This document shows positions 12,321-24,014 of a stretch of DNA of 64,000 nucleotides, in pieces (positions within the stretch are counted from its first letter, which is position 1; each line of letters starts with the position of its first letter). This stretch comes from Panopea generosa. Its lineage: Eukaryota; Mollusca; Bivalvia; Adapedonta; Hiatellidae. A model generated the notes under the pieces. It did not search any database. It saw only the letters and a list, made by a program, of their open reading frames with translations, and was not told the origin of the DNA. A program made the position numbers and the translations under genes. Where the stretch lies: NCBI GenBank assembly GCA_029582155.1, contig CM055909.1, positions 17,300,534 to 17,364,533 of the forward strand, read 5' to 3'.

Positions 12321-13284
12321 GATCTAGGCTAGAAAAATAATTATGTAGTTTCAAACGCAAAAAAAATCTATAAGTGCGAATTAAATTTTATTTCGCTACT
12401 AATATCGGTCACCTATTATATACTGAACGGAACAGCTAACCCACCACTTTTGTATTTCCAATATATCCGATATATTGATTCTACATACCATAATGTTCTA
12501 TTTAGTCAGGAGAAATAAAAATGTCAGGTACGAAAAAGCCAGATTGTGGGTTAGGTCTTCGTTCAATATATCATCTGGTGCCTTGTAATAAAACATTATG
12601 TTTTTTTGCTTAAGACAATATATCGATATATATATATATATATAGAAATTACATAATTTTATCTAGATTTAACTTTTATTGAAAAAAGGTATGTTTTAGC
12701 AAAATAAAAAAAAATAAGTCTTTGAATATGAATAAAACTATCTAATTGCATATGTCTTCAAACTGCATCAATACAATGTTGTTTTTTTATATAAAATAAC
12801 AGTCAAGTTCAAAAAGAAAAAATCTGCTCGTTGACCTTCGAATACACCATTTCTAACCAACTGGTAGGGGATTTCTTCAATGAAACCATTACGTTGCTGG
12901 TTAAAGCCGGGAAACCGTTAATTCAACACATGGAAGATGCCGTGAGGCAGAATCCAAGCAGATTCAAGAAGTAAGTTTAGAGCGTTTTAACGTTTATAAT
13001 TGGGCAAGTTCATTATTGAACGGTATAGGGAAATCAGATACTTCTAAATTCTAATAATACGTTCACGTCCGTTATTGAGTACTAATACTTAGCTGTGTTT
13101 TCATTAAGGAGCAGAAGCAATACACAGACAAAGAATAGATAATGTAGATGTCAAGGTTTAAATGGTATTAAAGGAATAGAAGCAGCTGCGTGTGCTATAT
13201 TTCTGATTTATGAAAGTTTCGTTTAAATTTAAACATATTTTATTGCCATGTAAACATCTATTCCATTATTTTTTTTAATAAGGT

Positions 13285-13440
13285 TCAAAGCCATTTTCAA
13301 CATATTTCAGGTTAAATATGGCATATCCAGTTATATTGGAAGAGGAAGACCTCGGAGTGAATCTAAGTAGAACCACCGTTCTTAGTCCTTCTGCAAGTAA
13401 CTGGCAATCTGTCTCTCATATTACACTAAATAATGTATAC
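13285..13440 (-). mobile_element. SINE family 1 fragment, minus strand (copy A)
   Basis: The segment runs from a 3'-tail-like 'ttcaacatatttcaggtt' through 'agaaccaccgttcttag' to 'gcaagtaactggcaatctg', the reverse complement of the family 1 body. The tRNA-like head is missing. The same fragment is at 30806-30960 in copy B. Confidence 0.65.
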
Positions 13441-14803
13441 ATAATGCATGTACAATTATAATTTTGATAACAAAAATCACAAAAAAATATGCTGGCTGGT
13501 TCAGTAGTAATTGTGTTTCCATGAAAAACGCCAAATGTAAGACCCGAAATTTTGACAAGCACCTGCAGTCATTTATCTCTGTTCACGTGAACCTAGTCGC
13601 GTTATAGATTACATAACAAGGAACTTTGAATGACATCACCAGTGTTCATTCAAATTTGTAATTTGTTAATGATAGAATGTTTTGGCCATGTCATGTATGT
13701 GTCAGAATGTGTGTTTTTGTATAAATATTAACTTTTTTTTGGGTAGTATAATTAAGATCATTTATTAACACACCGTTGTCCAATCTATCACTGTATGGAA
13801 ACTAATCCACAAAGCATTTACGAAAATTAGATTTCTATATGCCTGTAGATCTATATCAACATATCAATTAAACATGTCAACATTTTCGGTTACCGCAATA
13901 CATATATTTGGTGTCTAGTGTGTGTTCTCATTGTGTTAACTTTCAATTACTATAGACATAGGAACAGGGGCAGAGATTTATAATCGGTATACTGCTCTGC
14001 AAAAAGGTTTAAGCTACAAATCAGGAACAAGATAATGATGGTTAAAGTGTAGATACTACTGTCTATTTATTGATTATATCATACACATTGCTTCGTAATT
14101 GACTCTTTCTGATACTAGTATTCATGTTTTGATTTTATATTGCAGTTTTGTTGCTAAGTACTCCAGCCCATATGGTTTTTTTTATCAACTCTGTCAATGA
14201 TTTGGCTGGCGATATGGACATCAATCATACCTGGTGGAAATTCCTCGACGAAAACGGACCTTTACCCGTCGGTATGTTACCAGACAATTTGTGATATTAG
14301 TTTTGTTCTTTTTCGTCTCACTACACATTTGTTCCCTTAATTTGCCATATTAACATGATTATAACTCTTAAAAATAATTCCTATGTAATTTGGTGTGAAA
14401 TATTTTCAAAATGGTTCATAGTGGCTGTGATTTCTTGCTGCATATGAGTAAAGCAAATATTGGCATAGCATATACTGCAATAAGACATTACTGGTGTGAT
14501 AACTGAAAGTTTATAAGATTAATGAGCATTTTGGGACTTCTTTTTGAAAACAAATAAGGGTGTCACTGAATTGTCTTAAAAACCTAAGCTGATCAACATA
14601 CCAGTAAACGCGCATTTTTGTGCGCATAAACCGATAAACCTATACGAAACAAATACATAATCTGGTTTTGTTATCGGAATTTATTTACATGATCGTTTAG
14701 AATTACAATACATTTTACTACTTGTTAAAAATGAACAACAGTAAAACATAGAATAGCTAAAATAAAATTATCACCGTACAGCTCGCACATAGAAAACCGG
14801 ACG

Positions 14804-14804
14804 A

Positions 14805-14842
<38 letters not shown>
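14804..14842. repeat. (CA)n microsatellite
   Basis: About 19 CA units, followed by an A-rich stretch. The same site in copy B (31476-31495) has about 10 units. Confidence 0.9.
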
Positions 14843-14845
<3 letters not shown>

Positions 14846-15686
14846 AAAAAAAAAAGATAGACATGAAAGGAAACTGTGCTTTGTAACAAAAACGATGTAT
14901 AAAATGAATATCATTCATGTCCTTATTATAATGATCTGCGTGAATGTTATATCAGTTGTTATATTAGTTATGTTCGAACCTTTTTACCTTTTGGAGTCAA
15001 ACAAAAAGAATCTGCTTTTAATAAACTAACAAATTTTGATTGCTTATTTCCATATTCATGTCGGTATTGTTATATTATGGAAAAAGCGATAGCAATGAAA
15101 CTGTTAATGCATAAATCAATTGTTACAAATAACTTTTAAGTTTGATCGTAAGTTATATGTGAATGGTTGAAGTAGCCATGCTACATCTCACTACTATAAC
15201 CATATTATTCAAAAAGTTTGTATTTACTTGATATGTACTGATGTATTGTTTTGTGTATTTGAATATGCAATTAATGGTAAAAGAATGGTAATGCTTTAGC
15301 CAAAATAAAAGAATTGGTTTGTTCATCGAAACAGAAACAGTATGATAAGAAAATATTTGAGTGATTATTGCAAACTACTTAGATAAGATTGATAACTCGT
15401 GTAATATCGTTATCAAGTTTAGATTTTCTATTACAATTTCAATATTCAATAGTTAGCTAGAAGCCAAAAAAACTCATTACGGGTTAATTATCTATAGTTA
15501 CCATTTTAAAGTTTGTCTAGATAGAATTTTCCAGTGTCACGTTATCTAAAACTCTCACATACTGCGTCCTTCTATTAAGTATACAAAATATACAAAACCA
15601 CATGGATATATACATTGGTTCTGAATTCTACGTAATTGCAATGTAACCGGGGAGCAAACAAACAAAAATATACTATAGTTACCTCA

Positions 15687-15950
15687 GCGGTTCGATTCTC
15701 GGTCGGATGATACCAAACTTTAAAAAAATGTACCGGAAGCTTCCTCGCTTGACACTCAGCATTTAGAGAAAAGTTCCAGGTCGGGTAGATCCAGTGTCAG
15801 AATATTGTGCCTGGATGGGGTCTCATACCATGTTTTTGCGGCAAGATACTTCAATGTGACAGCGCTTAGAATATTGTCTCAGGTAGACACTGTCGCGATA
15901 TGACTGAAAAATTATTAAACGCGGTGGTAAACACCATACAACAACAACAT
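15687..15950 (+). mobile_element. SINE (family 4) with (CAA)n tail, copy A
   Basis: A B-box-like 'cagcggttcgattctcgg' is near the 5' end. The 3' end is 'cgcggtggtaaacaccatacaacaacaac', i.e. a SINE end followed by CAA repeats. Copy B has the same element at 32527-32785. Copy C starts inside it (60928). Confidence 0.65.
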
Positions 15951-16417
15951 GTTACTTCAGAGAACATGCAATATCACAGCCCCTGTTTTATAGTGAATGC
16001 TTAAACCCGTGTCGCAGTGTAAACCCTCTCTATGTTGAATCAGTAATGATGAATTTGTTTACATAAATATAATACTGAAGCAACTATAAGAAAACCCAAC
16101 GTTAGCATTTTACATTTGTAATGCTCTTAGCACCTTATTTTATATTTCTGTCATTTCATTACAGGAGTCAGCACGTACGTGCCAAAGCCATGCGACCATA
16201 TAACACTTAGCTACACGAATGAAGCAGTACAACCTTAACTGAAGAGCCAGTGATCCAGACTGTATTTCAAACACTAGATGACAAGGAACATTGATAAACA
16301 TGGCCATAACTCCCTGAACTATAAAAAAAACTCGTAAAAACAACTTTATTTTGCTGACAGTGTGCAATTATATATGATAAATTTCATATTTGATATTCAA
16401 AGGTTATTCTACTGTTG

Positions 16418-16423
16418 AATAAA
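16418..16423 (+). terminator. Polyadenylation signal AATAAA, pseudogene copy A
   Basis: AATAAA lies about 180 nt after the exon Z stop. It is conserved in copies B (33257) and C (61472), which supports exon Z being a true 3'-terminal exon. Confidence 0.5.
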
Positions 16424-16469
16424 TGTTTACGTGCTTAAGAGAGATACTTTATTTTTTTATAACTATGGC

Positions 16470-16555
16470 ATGGCTCCTTTGTCACCAATATATATTTAAA
16501 TATGCAAAAACTTAAATGTAAGAAAAGTAGTCAGGTGATTATGATTTAAGACTTG
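16470..16555. mobile_element. Left half of a 'TTTCACCAA' MITE (copy A)
   Basis: The sequence 'tggctcctttgtcaccaat' through 'aagaaaagtagtcaggtga' matches the left half of elements at 33311, 39579 and 61522. It then breaks into unrelated sequence at about 16555. The break coincides with the end of homology between copies A and B. Confidence 0.55.
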
Positions 16556-16675
16556 AAATCTAACTTTAATAAGTAATTGTTAGTATATCTTTGCAAGTTT
16601 ATTTATCTAATTGTATTCATTTATTTCTTTTATTACGTGCCGTAAAACACCATTCATAAATTCATTCGTTCGTCT

Positions 16676-16880
16676 CACTCACTCACTCACTCACTCACTC
16701 ACTCACTCACTCACTCACTCACTCACTCACTCACTCACTCACTCACTCACTCACTCACTCACTCAATCACTTAATCACTCACTCATTCACTCACTCATTC
16801 ACTCACTCATTCACTCACTCAATCACTCAATCACTCAATCACTCACTGTCTCACTCACTCACTCATTCATCCATCCATTC
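16676..16880. repeat. (TCAC)n microsatellite
   Basis: About 50 tetranucleotide units with some CATT and CAAT variants. A SINE-like '...gtgccgtaaaacaccattcat' just precedes it (16637-16660), so the run is probably an expanded SINE tail. The reading frame rich in T-H-S-L across it is an artefact. Confidence 0.85.
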
Positions 16881-18240
16881 ATTCATCGTTATTAATTTTT
16901 TACGACAAAATACGATATGTCGTTTAGGAGCCATTAACAACAAAATGGAAGATATACGTTTTTATCGTTACTATTGTACAAACACCTAGAAATGCCGGCA
17001 AATTCTATCCATATGAAAAATAGAAAACCTCTATTTTAAAGTGGACGTCAGTAACATTGACATTCCCGGATTCTATCTAACTAAGATATCAAACCCTGAT
17101 GTATTAGCATAAACTGAATTGGAAATGTGGCAGATTGTAAACGATGTAATTATGTTTTACCGTTTTAATGAGAATCAAATCCATGCACGTTGGATTGTTG
17201 TCACATCTCTCAGTTCTTGTCATGTTGCCCAGAAACAGTATTGTTGATATACAGACAACAGCAGGACAGAATAGAACATATATTTCATTATGTTGTGTAC
17301 AAAATGCATCATCGTGAATTATACAATACACAATCAATATAAACATATATTAACATTTCCACTGCAATCGGCCTAAATGAACTATATAGATTTACTGCAT
17401 TTCATTTCCCAATGAAAACACTTGCAGCTGGGCGGAGCTAAAAAGGACCAGTTTGCATTTCATTGGTTGCACGATTTTTCTTTGCTGGTGAGACGTCACG
17501 TTGCCGTTAGTTTCACGTGACGTTTACCGTAAGTTGTCCTACAAATGCGTGTACTTTTGCAGTTTGTTGACAACATCGCCGTTACATCCATGACATTGGC
17601 TTTGCGGTTTAATGCGTATAGTTTGCTTTTTAAATATCAAAATGGCAAAAATAACGCAATAATTTTATCTAAAATAGCATCGGGAGATGAAAAACATTAA
17701 GCTAGTTTGCGAGAAGAGCTTCACGAACATTAAACGAGCCTAACGTTTTTCATCACTAGATGAAAACTAAAAATTCGGCTTTTAATCCTTAAATACTCAC
17801 ATAACAGTAATAATTGAATGCACACTGTACCACTATTATTGCATATTATCTATAGTTTAGAGTATATAACAAATTTTTTGATAATGGTTCATAAATGAAA
17901 TGAGGATGAAACTATGCATAAACTGTTTTACTAATGCTTCCTTTATCTATATTGAAATGTTATATAACATACATACCATGTACGAACAGCTCGTATAAGC
18001 CCTATGATGCAATGATGTATTTGAAAATTAGCACATCATTTTCTAAATAATGCATTGAATCATTTCAAATATATGACATTATTTCAGTTTCTACTCTTGT
18101 AAGAATCGTGTTATTAGCAGTACAGACGTATTATTTAAATATTGAATATATCTATCTAGGAGTTTCTCGTATGTTTGTATTTCCAATAATATTATTTAAA
18201 ATGGATACAGCCTATTTTTACATAACGCATTAATCAATAC
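16881..18240. promoter_or_regulatory. Intergenic; compact cluster of promoter-like motifs at about 17425-17600
   Basis: Within 17425-17530 are a GGGCGG box, an inverted CCAAT (cattggttgc), a GACGTCAC half-CRE and a CACGTG inside 'tttcacgtgacgttta'. This stretch is less AT-rich than its surroundings. No gene start was found downstream. The adjoining 17685-17805 is a dispersed repeat (also at 35695-35800). The rest shows nothing. Confidence 0.3.
17685..17805. repeat. Dispersed repeat shared with 35695-35800
   Basis: Both sites share 'aagagctt/aagctctt...ggacattaaac', 'gatgaaaactcaaaattcgg' (approximately) and 'tttaaatcttt'. No ends or coding content could be defined. Confidence 0.5.
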
Positions 18241-18289
18241 AAAATTATTTTAGCTCGATTGCGATGAAACCTCAGAGCTTATATGAATC

Positions 18290-18392
18290 GCAATCGAGTC
18301 CGCTTCCTGGGTACATGTAGAACCAGTACTGAGTATCGAACCGTAACCTCTGGCATGAGCTGCCAACACTCTATACTACCGCCCCACCTTTA
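18290..18392 (-). mobile_element. SINE family 3 fragment, minus strand
   Basis: 'ttcctgggtacatgtagaacc' and 'agtactgagta' are the reverse complement of the body of the SINE at 40955-41130. The head with its pol III boxes is only partly recognisable near 'ctaccgccccacc'. Confidence 0.5.
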
Positions 18393-19756
18393 ATATAATG
18401 TAAAATACATAATGTATTAAGTAATGAGGAAGACGTACTGCCTTGGTATCTCAAGTATACTTTAAACCATATAATTTCGAGATCACACACTGATTCCACT
18501 TGATGTGAGTTTAGCCTCTATTATAACAACCCATTCTCACCTTAATGGGACTATAGAAGGAATACAAAATGATATTGGCTAAAATATTACCCTGCCTCCA
18601 AATATATTATGTCTTATATACGCACTGACCCCGTTTTGCCTAAATGATTCGTATTTAACATGGGATTTTCTAACTCGGGCTAAGCGCCTACGTAAGGACT
18701 TAAAACGATTTCCCCAGCTTAAAATTGCAACATATTTTGTGACGTATTAGATAAGTCATGTGAGTTTGTTTTGATTTCAGTTTGATTTGATATACAGGTA
18801 TACATAGTAAAAATGTTACATCGTAGAATGAGTTCTAATGACGAGGCGAAGGTCGTCAAGCAGTATTTAGGTGCTGTCTAATTTTATGGGATTTCGTTTC
18901 AAGTTTACCAATTATTATTTAAGATATTTTAGGCGTTTTCCCTGATATATTCTCTTCTAAGTTTACTAAATATTTCATTTTTTGATTTTGTGAATCACTT
19001 ATTATACGTATGTATTGATACAGCTTGCGGTCCATTATGAAGACCAATTATGCCATTCCCATCATGTATAATGGATACGAACGTTATAAAGCACAGATTG
19101 GACAGTCATATGTATACATACAGATAACGTGTAATTGTTACACAAATTTTTATGGGGATATGGCGAACACCTCTTCCCAAAGGTTTAGTGTTTTGGAATA
19201 CAGAACTCTCTTAAAATATATATTGTTTAAAATATATTTTATATTTTTGTTTTTTGTTTGTAACATCGATATCCCAAATTTGAACAAAACAAAAGCTTTG
19301 ATACCACGTTTAGTTACTGGGTTTTAATGATATCGATACAAGTATCTGATATAGGGGTCTTATTGCAAAACTAATTTAACTGATGATATTATAGATAATA
19401 TTAATAGATAATATAGACAATGAGGTGGACTTACTAATATCGCTCTGAGGCATAGCTACACACACGCGCGAGTAGATATACAAAGGGTAAGTGTACAGTG
19501 CGTACGATTTCTGTTGGGCAAATAAATATGCTTGCATCATACAGATCTTAGGAAAGTATAATATGTGTTTATAGTTAACTTTCTTTATTCAATATATTTG
19601 TGTCATGTGGCCGCTTTATAAATTGAATACATGAACAAACTGGTGTTTTTTTCTTAATCCTTTCGTGACTTTGCATCATCATTGAATTTACCAAACATCT
19701 TACTACTTACGCAGTTGCTTGGGACACATTCCTGGTTTACAAATCCGGGAGCCGGG
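18393..19756. other. Intergenic, nothing recognised
   Basis: No conserved motif was found. The 100-codon reading frame at 19025-19327 begins at a non-ATG-supported position, has low-complexity hydrophobic content at its end, and matches no family I know. I do not annotate it as a gene. Confidence 0.5.
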
Positions 19757-20055
19757 TCCGATTAGCTCAGACGGTAGTGCGTCTGACTATCAATCCCGGA
19801 GTCGTGAGTTAGAATCCCCGCCTGGCCACAATCACCGTGATGGTTGATATACAACATTGCGTCTCAGTATCATTCGTCTCGTATCGCTGATTCAACTGGG
19901 AAAGTATCAGTTACATGCGAGTATGGGTTTTCTCGAGCACTGTTAACCTACAAAGATCCCAGGAAACAGTGGTTTTGTTAACTGATAGTCCTGTTAGCCC
20001 TCCATGGCATAAAATGACGCTAAATATTCAATAAATAAATCAATCGATCAATCAA
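19757..20055 (+). mobile_element. tRNA-derived SINE (family 2), full length
   Basis: The tRNA-like head has A box 'tagctcagacggtagtgcg' and B box 'gagttagaatccccgcc'. The body has 'cgctgattcaactgggaaag' and 'gatcccaggaaacagtgg'. The 3' end is 'gcataaaatgacgctaaat' followed by AATA/TCAA repeats. Related copies are at 45994-46190 (minus) and 56773-57005 (plus). It resembles a tRNA gene only in its first 70 bases. Confidence 0.8.
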
Positions 20056-20550
20056 ATCCGGGATGTGGCTTCATTGCTGCTGTTGAATATCGTGTTTGAA
20101 TGTCAAATAACATTCGTGATCTAAATCACGTGTAACTAACTAAATATACATATACCCTCATTTGTGTTTAAACGTATTTAAATGTAGAAGAAACGATTTA
20201 GATAAAAAACAAAAACGTACTTAGCCTTATCTGGAGACCCACTTCGTACTACTACATATTATTTACGCTTTACTACGTTTTTACTACGTCTTGCTGTTTG
20301 ATTTTTACATTTTATAAGGTTTCAGTAGATTTTGGTAGGTATTGCTTGGAATCACTGCGAATTAGTACGTGCTACTACGAATAGCTAAGTTTTACTACCG
20401 TAACGTTTTGGTGGCATTTCGACTTGTCAACATCGTGAATATATGGCCACCATCTCCGACTGTCCACCTCATTGAGATGATGACTGTCTCCTCATTGAGG
20501 TGATTGACTGTCTCGAGAGCTATATATCTATATATTACCTACAACAACCA
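20056..20550. other. Intergenic with scattered TACTACG motifs
   Basis: Between about 20240 and 20400 the heptamer-like 'tactac(g)' recurs at least five times at irregular spacing. No gene or mobile element could be delimited. Confidence 0.4.
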
Positions 20551-21050
20551 CGAATGCAGGTCAACTTCAGTTAATGGATTGCTGCCTTGGCTCTGAACAG
20601 AGCTGGCTTACCAAATAGGATGCTTCTCTGCATGTGGGAGCAAGAAGAAAGAAGAAGAAGAGGCTATAGGAGGGGTCGAACCGTCTCAGTCAGGGAGTGG
20701 CCTCAGCCGCTTATCCCAGTTAAGTATGTATGAACAGCTGATGAGAGGAATTGGGGAGCGAATATGTGGCTGGCTTAAAACATTTCAAAGAGGGGTAGAT
20801 CCATATTCCAAGAGAATTTGGACACACTCATCCTCAGACTGCAGAAGGACACATAGTACATGAAGGCACTTCCCCCTAGTATAAAGGGACCATCACCTTA
20901 GCCACCTTGCAACCGGGGACATCTACCACTCTTTGATGTACTTTTTCAGGGTCGCCCACAACATCATCTCTATTCTAGCTTGTGTGGGACTTTAAGCAGT
21001 TGATCACTCTCTGGAAGTCAGATTGGGTTTGATTTGAATTGACCTGCGGC
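20551..21050 (+). pseudogene. Decayed PIF/Harbinger transposase (HARBI1-like)
   Basis: Frameshifted translation of about 20630-20990 gives, in order, the N-terminal pattern of HARBI1-like proteins: R-rich run then 'W.QPLIPVKY', 'MYEQLM', 'LKTFQRVDPY' (after one shift), 'KALPPSIKG', and an intact 'LATGDIYHSLMYFFRVAHNI' followed by ISILACVG at about 20910-20990. The last block is the segment before the first catalytic Asp in PIF/Harbinger transposases. Several stops and frameshifts make it non-functional, and the DDE core is missing. Short inverted ends gcaggtcaa (20557) and ttgacctgc (21038) could be terminal repeats; this is weak. Confidence 0.7.
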
Positions 21051-23262
21051 TGCGTTTATTTCCGACCTCGTAGTTATCAAAGTACGTCAAAGTACTGATA
21101 CCCGGTCTTTAATGCATATTCATACGCCTTCCTAATTTGATTGATATAATTGTAGCGTTTGGTTTATATTATGCAACATTTTTAAAAACGACATAATAAA
21201 TGTCCGCAATATATCTTTTATATTTGTTTTCTGCTCGCTTCATATTGAATACACAACAAAATGCAATTCGAGGAATAAAAAGTAGTCCCTGTCGCGTTTG
21301 ATCATTTTTGTCGTGATCAACACTGCAAAGCTAAATCGCGACGAAATAATCAGGGCTATGCTTGTGGCGATGAGTCCCGTCTAAAAATGATTCCATTGGC
21401 TGCTTGGTAATTTATGAAGTCAAAACAAGGATATAACCCACTATCTTTGGCACACAGCCACAAATAGGATTGCATTCTCTGCTTCGTGTATTCCTGTCAC
21501 AGATATTTGATAAGAAAAACTGTACTAATGTAAATAACATTAGCTCGAATAAATATCAGGATAAATTATATGACTTTTACAGGACTATTAGTAAATGGTT
21601 ATGGATAGATATGGTAATAACACGAACTCAAATCATTTTGGACGATCTGAATTGATAGGTAATTATTCTTGTACACATCCTGTGATGGCTATTAAAATAT
21701 TACAGTTGTAACATATTCGTTCAATTAATAGTAATCTATTCGGTCTTTATTTGTAACATATGCGATGATACACTTAGCTTTGAAAGAGACGATCAGATCT
21801 TAAAACTATTTAAAACGAAACACTGCAATATGTTGATAAAATAAGGCGTGACTGGAACTTTCTAATCTACTATGCCATTATCAAGTTAACATAATAATAA
21901 TAATTAGATAATGATAACCAGTTAATCTTATTGGGAATAATATTCGATGTCAATTAATATAATTCTATATATGATTTTACATACTTAAATTCATTCATTT
22001 TTATGAATCTTTATTCAAAATTTAATTATGTTAAAGAAAGCTATCAATTTGACATGAAACTGGATTATTTTTCCCGTATATAAAATCAGTTTGAGTATTC
22101 ATTTTAATATTCAAAAGTATTTTATACAAAACTGTAGGTGAATTTTTTCTATTAATTTATATAATCCCCAAACTTTACCGTTACAATTAAAAATAGCAGA
22201 AACTTGTTTATCAAAAGATCGAGTTTGTGCTTCGGTAGAATATACTAGGTAAATTTATATAAATATTTATTACGTAAAAATGCCCTTTTGGGCTTGTCCC
22301 ACATTTTGAGATTCAGAAAAAGAACCACCATATGTAAAAAAATAACTCCCAAATACAATCTCTATTAACAATTTGTAAAGTGTACCTTCAGGCAAAAAAT
22401 AAATTCTTTGTGACGATCCCCTTTTTCTGGAAACCATAAGTTTTGGAAATATTTTCTTTTAATTTCTAAGTACTGCAGTAATTAATTAAACTGTGATGTG
22501 CGTTAATAATTTCAATTAAGCCAATCAAACGTCTGATAAATAAAACAAAATAAATTTGTTGTAGATTTAACATCCTAAACACGAACAGGATATATTCACA
22601 TAGACTGTATAAACAGTTCCGGATGGTTTTTTACCTTCACTACGTGTTTATTCTTGACGCTGCAGTACGGCGTTACTGATACTTGCAGTTATTGTTTTGA
22701 TGTCTTACACTGGCACTGTAAATAGGTATATTGTCTAAAAACACATTTCTTAAAAAGTATTTAGTAAATCTGCTGTTTTCTTTTTAAAGAGTTAAATCTT
22801 TGATATTTAAATCAAATTTGTAACTATTAAATGCTCACTAGAGATCTTTCTTCCTGCATTTCCTTATTGATAAACTGTAGTCATTTAAAATTTTGTGAAC
22901 ATTTCTATTTTGAATTTTTTATATCATTTAATAAGTATTTTTAGAAGATTTAGGCTGATTTCCACCATTGAATATAAAAACTCTACAAAAGTGTGTTTGT
23001 TTATACTGACTCGTTTTTTTAATAAATCATACTGATTTGCAAAATAGTCATTATGCTTTGTACGGTTTAGTGTGGTATGGCATCGACTCAACTAGCCTTT
23101 ATACGAGGAAAAAAATCTTCTCATTTTATGGAATGTCACGTTTGAGGCATACGTAATAAAATTAATTGATGGGGGTATTTTTTTTATTTTCTACTGTATG
23201 ATTTTCCGTGAAAATAAAAAATATCACCAACTAGACCATAACGACAATCTTCAATTACTCGA

Positions 23263-23430
23263 ACTACAGTCAAACAGCAGCCAGTAAAGGGAAACACAAT
23301 TGTGGCTTTTAAGACAGATTACTGCAGGTTAATTTGCTATGAAAGCATTTACATGGGAAATAACAATGTGGCTGCTTAAGTCAAGTGGCTGCTTAAAAGA
23401 GGGGACCGCTTATACAGGTTCGACTGTAGT
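23263..23430. mobile_element. MITE with 'ACAGTC(A/G)AACCTGT' inverted ends, copy B
   Basis: Same element as at 8498 but with about 10-15 bp missing just inside the left end. The right end (acaggttcgactgtagtt) keeps the better-conserved terminal sequence. Confidence 0.6.
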
Positions 23431-23800
23431 TACATTTTAACGTGATCATACCTATAACATTGATTAAACGTATTTTATTAAATGATAATAACGTAAACAT
23501 ACGCTCAACAGTGCTGTTTGACACTGCGGTTGAGCTGAGTTAAAAGACAAACAGCTGGTGAGTAGTATTACTTTAGTTTAGTTAAAACTTTTAAACAAAC
23601 CATGCAAACACATACACATGTTAAAGTGTTGCTTTTAGTTGTTAATATATCTACAGCGGCGAAACTGTCATCATGTGCAATTTACTTGCCGTTTCGCACG
23701 TATTGCAGTGTAGCCACTGCATGCGGTTAAACCTATTTACGATTTCATTGATGATTTTGATTTTATTTTAACAGACTTGGATTTTATATCAGCATTATCA

Positions 23801-24014
23801 TGCGGGTCCTCCGTAGACCAGTGGCCTAAGTTCACTTACCTCTCACCACAAAGGTTGCAGATTTGAGTCTCGCTTGCTCCGAAAACTTTATGTTACTAGC
23901 TGCTTTGTCAGTTACTTGCGAAAGCGCAATGGTTTGACTCAGACCAGTAATATTGGATATGCCATATATAACCTGAAATGTGTTGAAATGGCGTAAAACC
24001 CCATTATTGGATAT
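23801..24014 (+). mobile_element. tRNA-derived SINE (family 1), parent of the 54-bp array
   Basis: The head is 'cgggtcctccgtagaccag', with a B-box-like 'gcagatttgagtctcgc' and body. The 3' end is 'atatgccatatataacctg...ttgaaatggcgtaaaacccc'. From 23944 on, this 3' end is reiterated as the tandem array. Confidence 0.75.

Larger units (their letters stand above)
8001..16238 (+). pseudogene. Decayed gene for a small secreted protein, copy A (5 exon remnants)
   Basis: Exon 1 is 8001-8059 (phase 2) and encodes a signal peptide, MALRILTVIVLMPIIGTVN. Exon 2 is 9560-9705, reading LFLISKVKTIKQ...LSRQAGQVGKYIYYS; its donor has mutated GT to AT. Exon X is 12803-12970, with ...GDFFNETITLLVKAGKPL..., donor aa|gtaagt and a 1-nt loss in an A-run. 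Exon Y is 14146-14271, with ...INSVNDLAGDMDINHTWWKF... and one extra T in an 8-T run. Exon Z is 16165-16238, with VSTYVPKPCDHITLSYT..., stop TAA at 16236, and polyA signal at 16418. All junction phases agree across exons once the two 1-nt indels are allowed for, which supports one ancestral gene. I do not recognise the family. Secretion is inferred from exon 1. The product is probably not made in this form, unless the indels are assembly errors. Confidence 0.55.
6415..16555 (+). repeat. Segmental duplication, copy A
   Basis: From about 6428 (agtactgatacccggtct) this block is collinear with copy B (about 21065-33400). Shared landmarks include a TIR element (8498/23263), the signal-peptide exon (8001/22667), a SINE (9126/23801), the 21-bp array (10690/26390), exon X (12803/30257), a (CA)n run (14804/31476), a SINE (15687/32527) and the last exon (16165/33004). 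Copy A lacks the 54-bp and 12-bp expansions of copy B. It keeps about 880 bp (13711-14590) that copy B has lost. Homology ends near 16555, inside a MITE. Confidence 0.9.

Noticed and set aside
16611-16895. 94-codon frame rich in L-T-H-S
   Set aside because: It is a translated (TCAC)n microsatellite.
19025-19327. 100-codon frame
   Set aside because: No recognised motif, poor start and hydrophobic low-complexity end. It cannot be told from chance.
19757-19830. tRNA-like sequence with good A and B boxes
   Set aside because: It continues into a SINE body and tail shared with two other loci, and the acceptor stem does not pair. It is a SINE head, not a tRNA gene. The same reasoning applies to 2592, 40955 and 56773.
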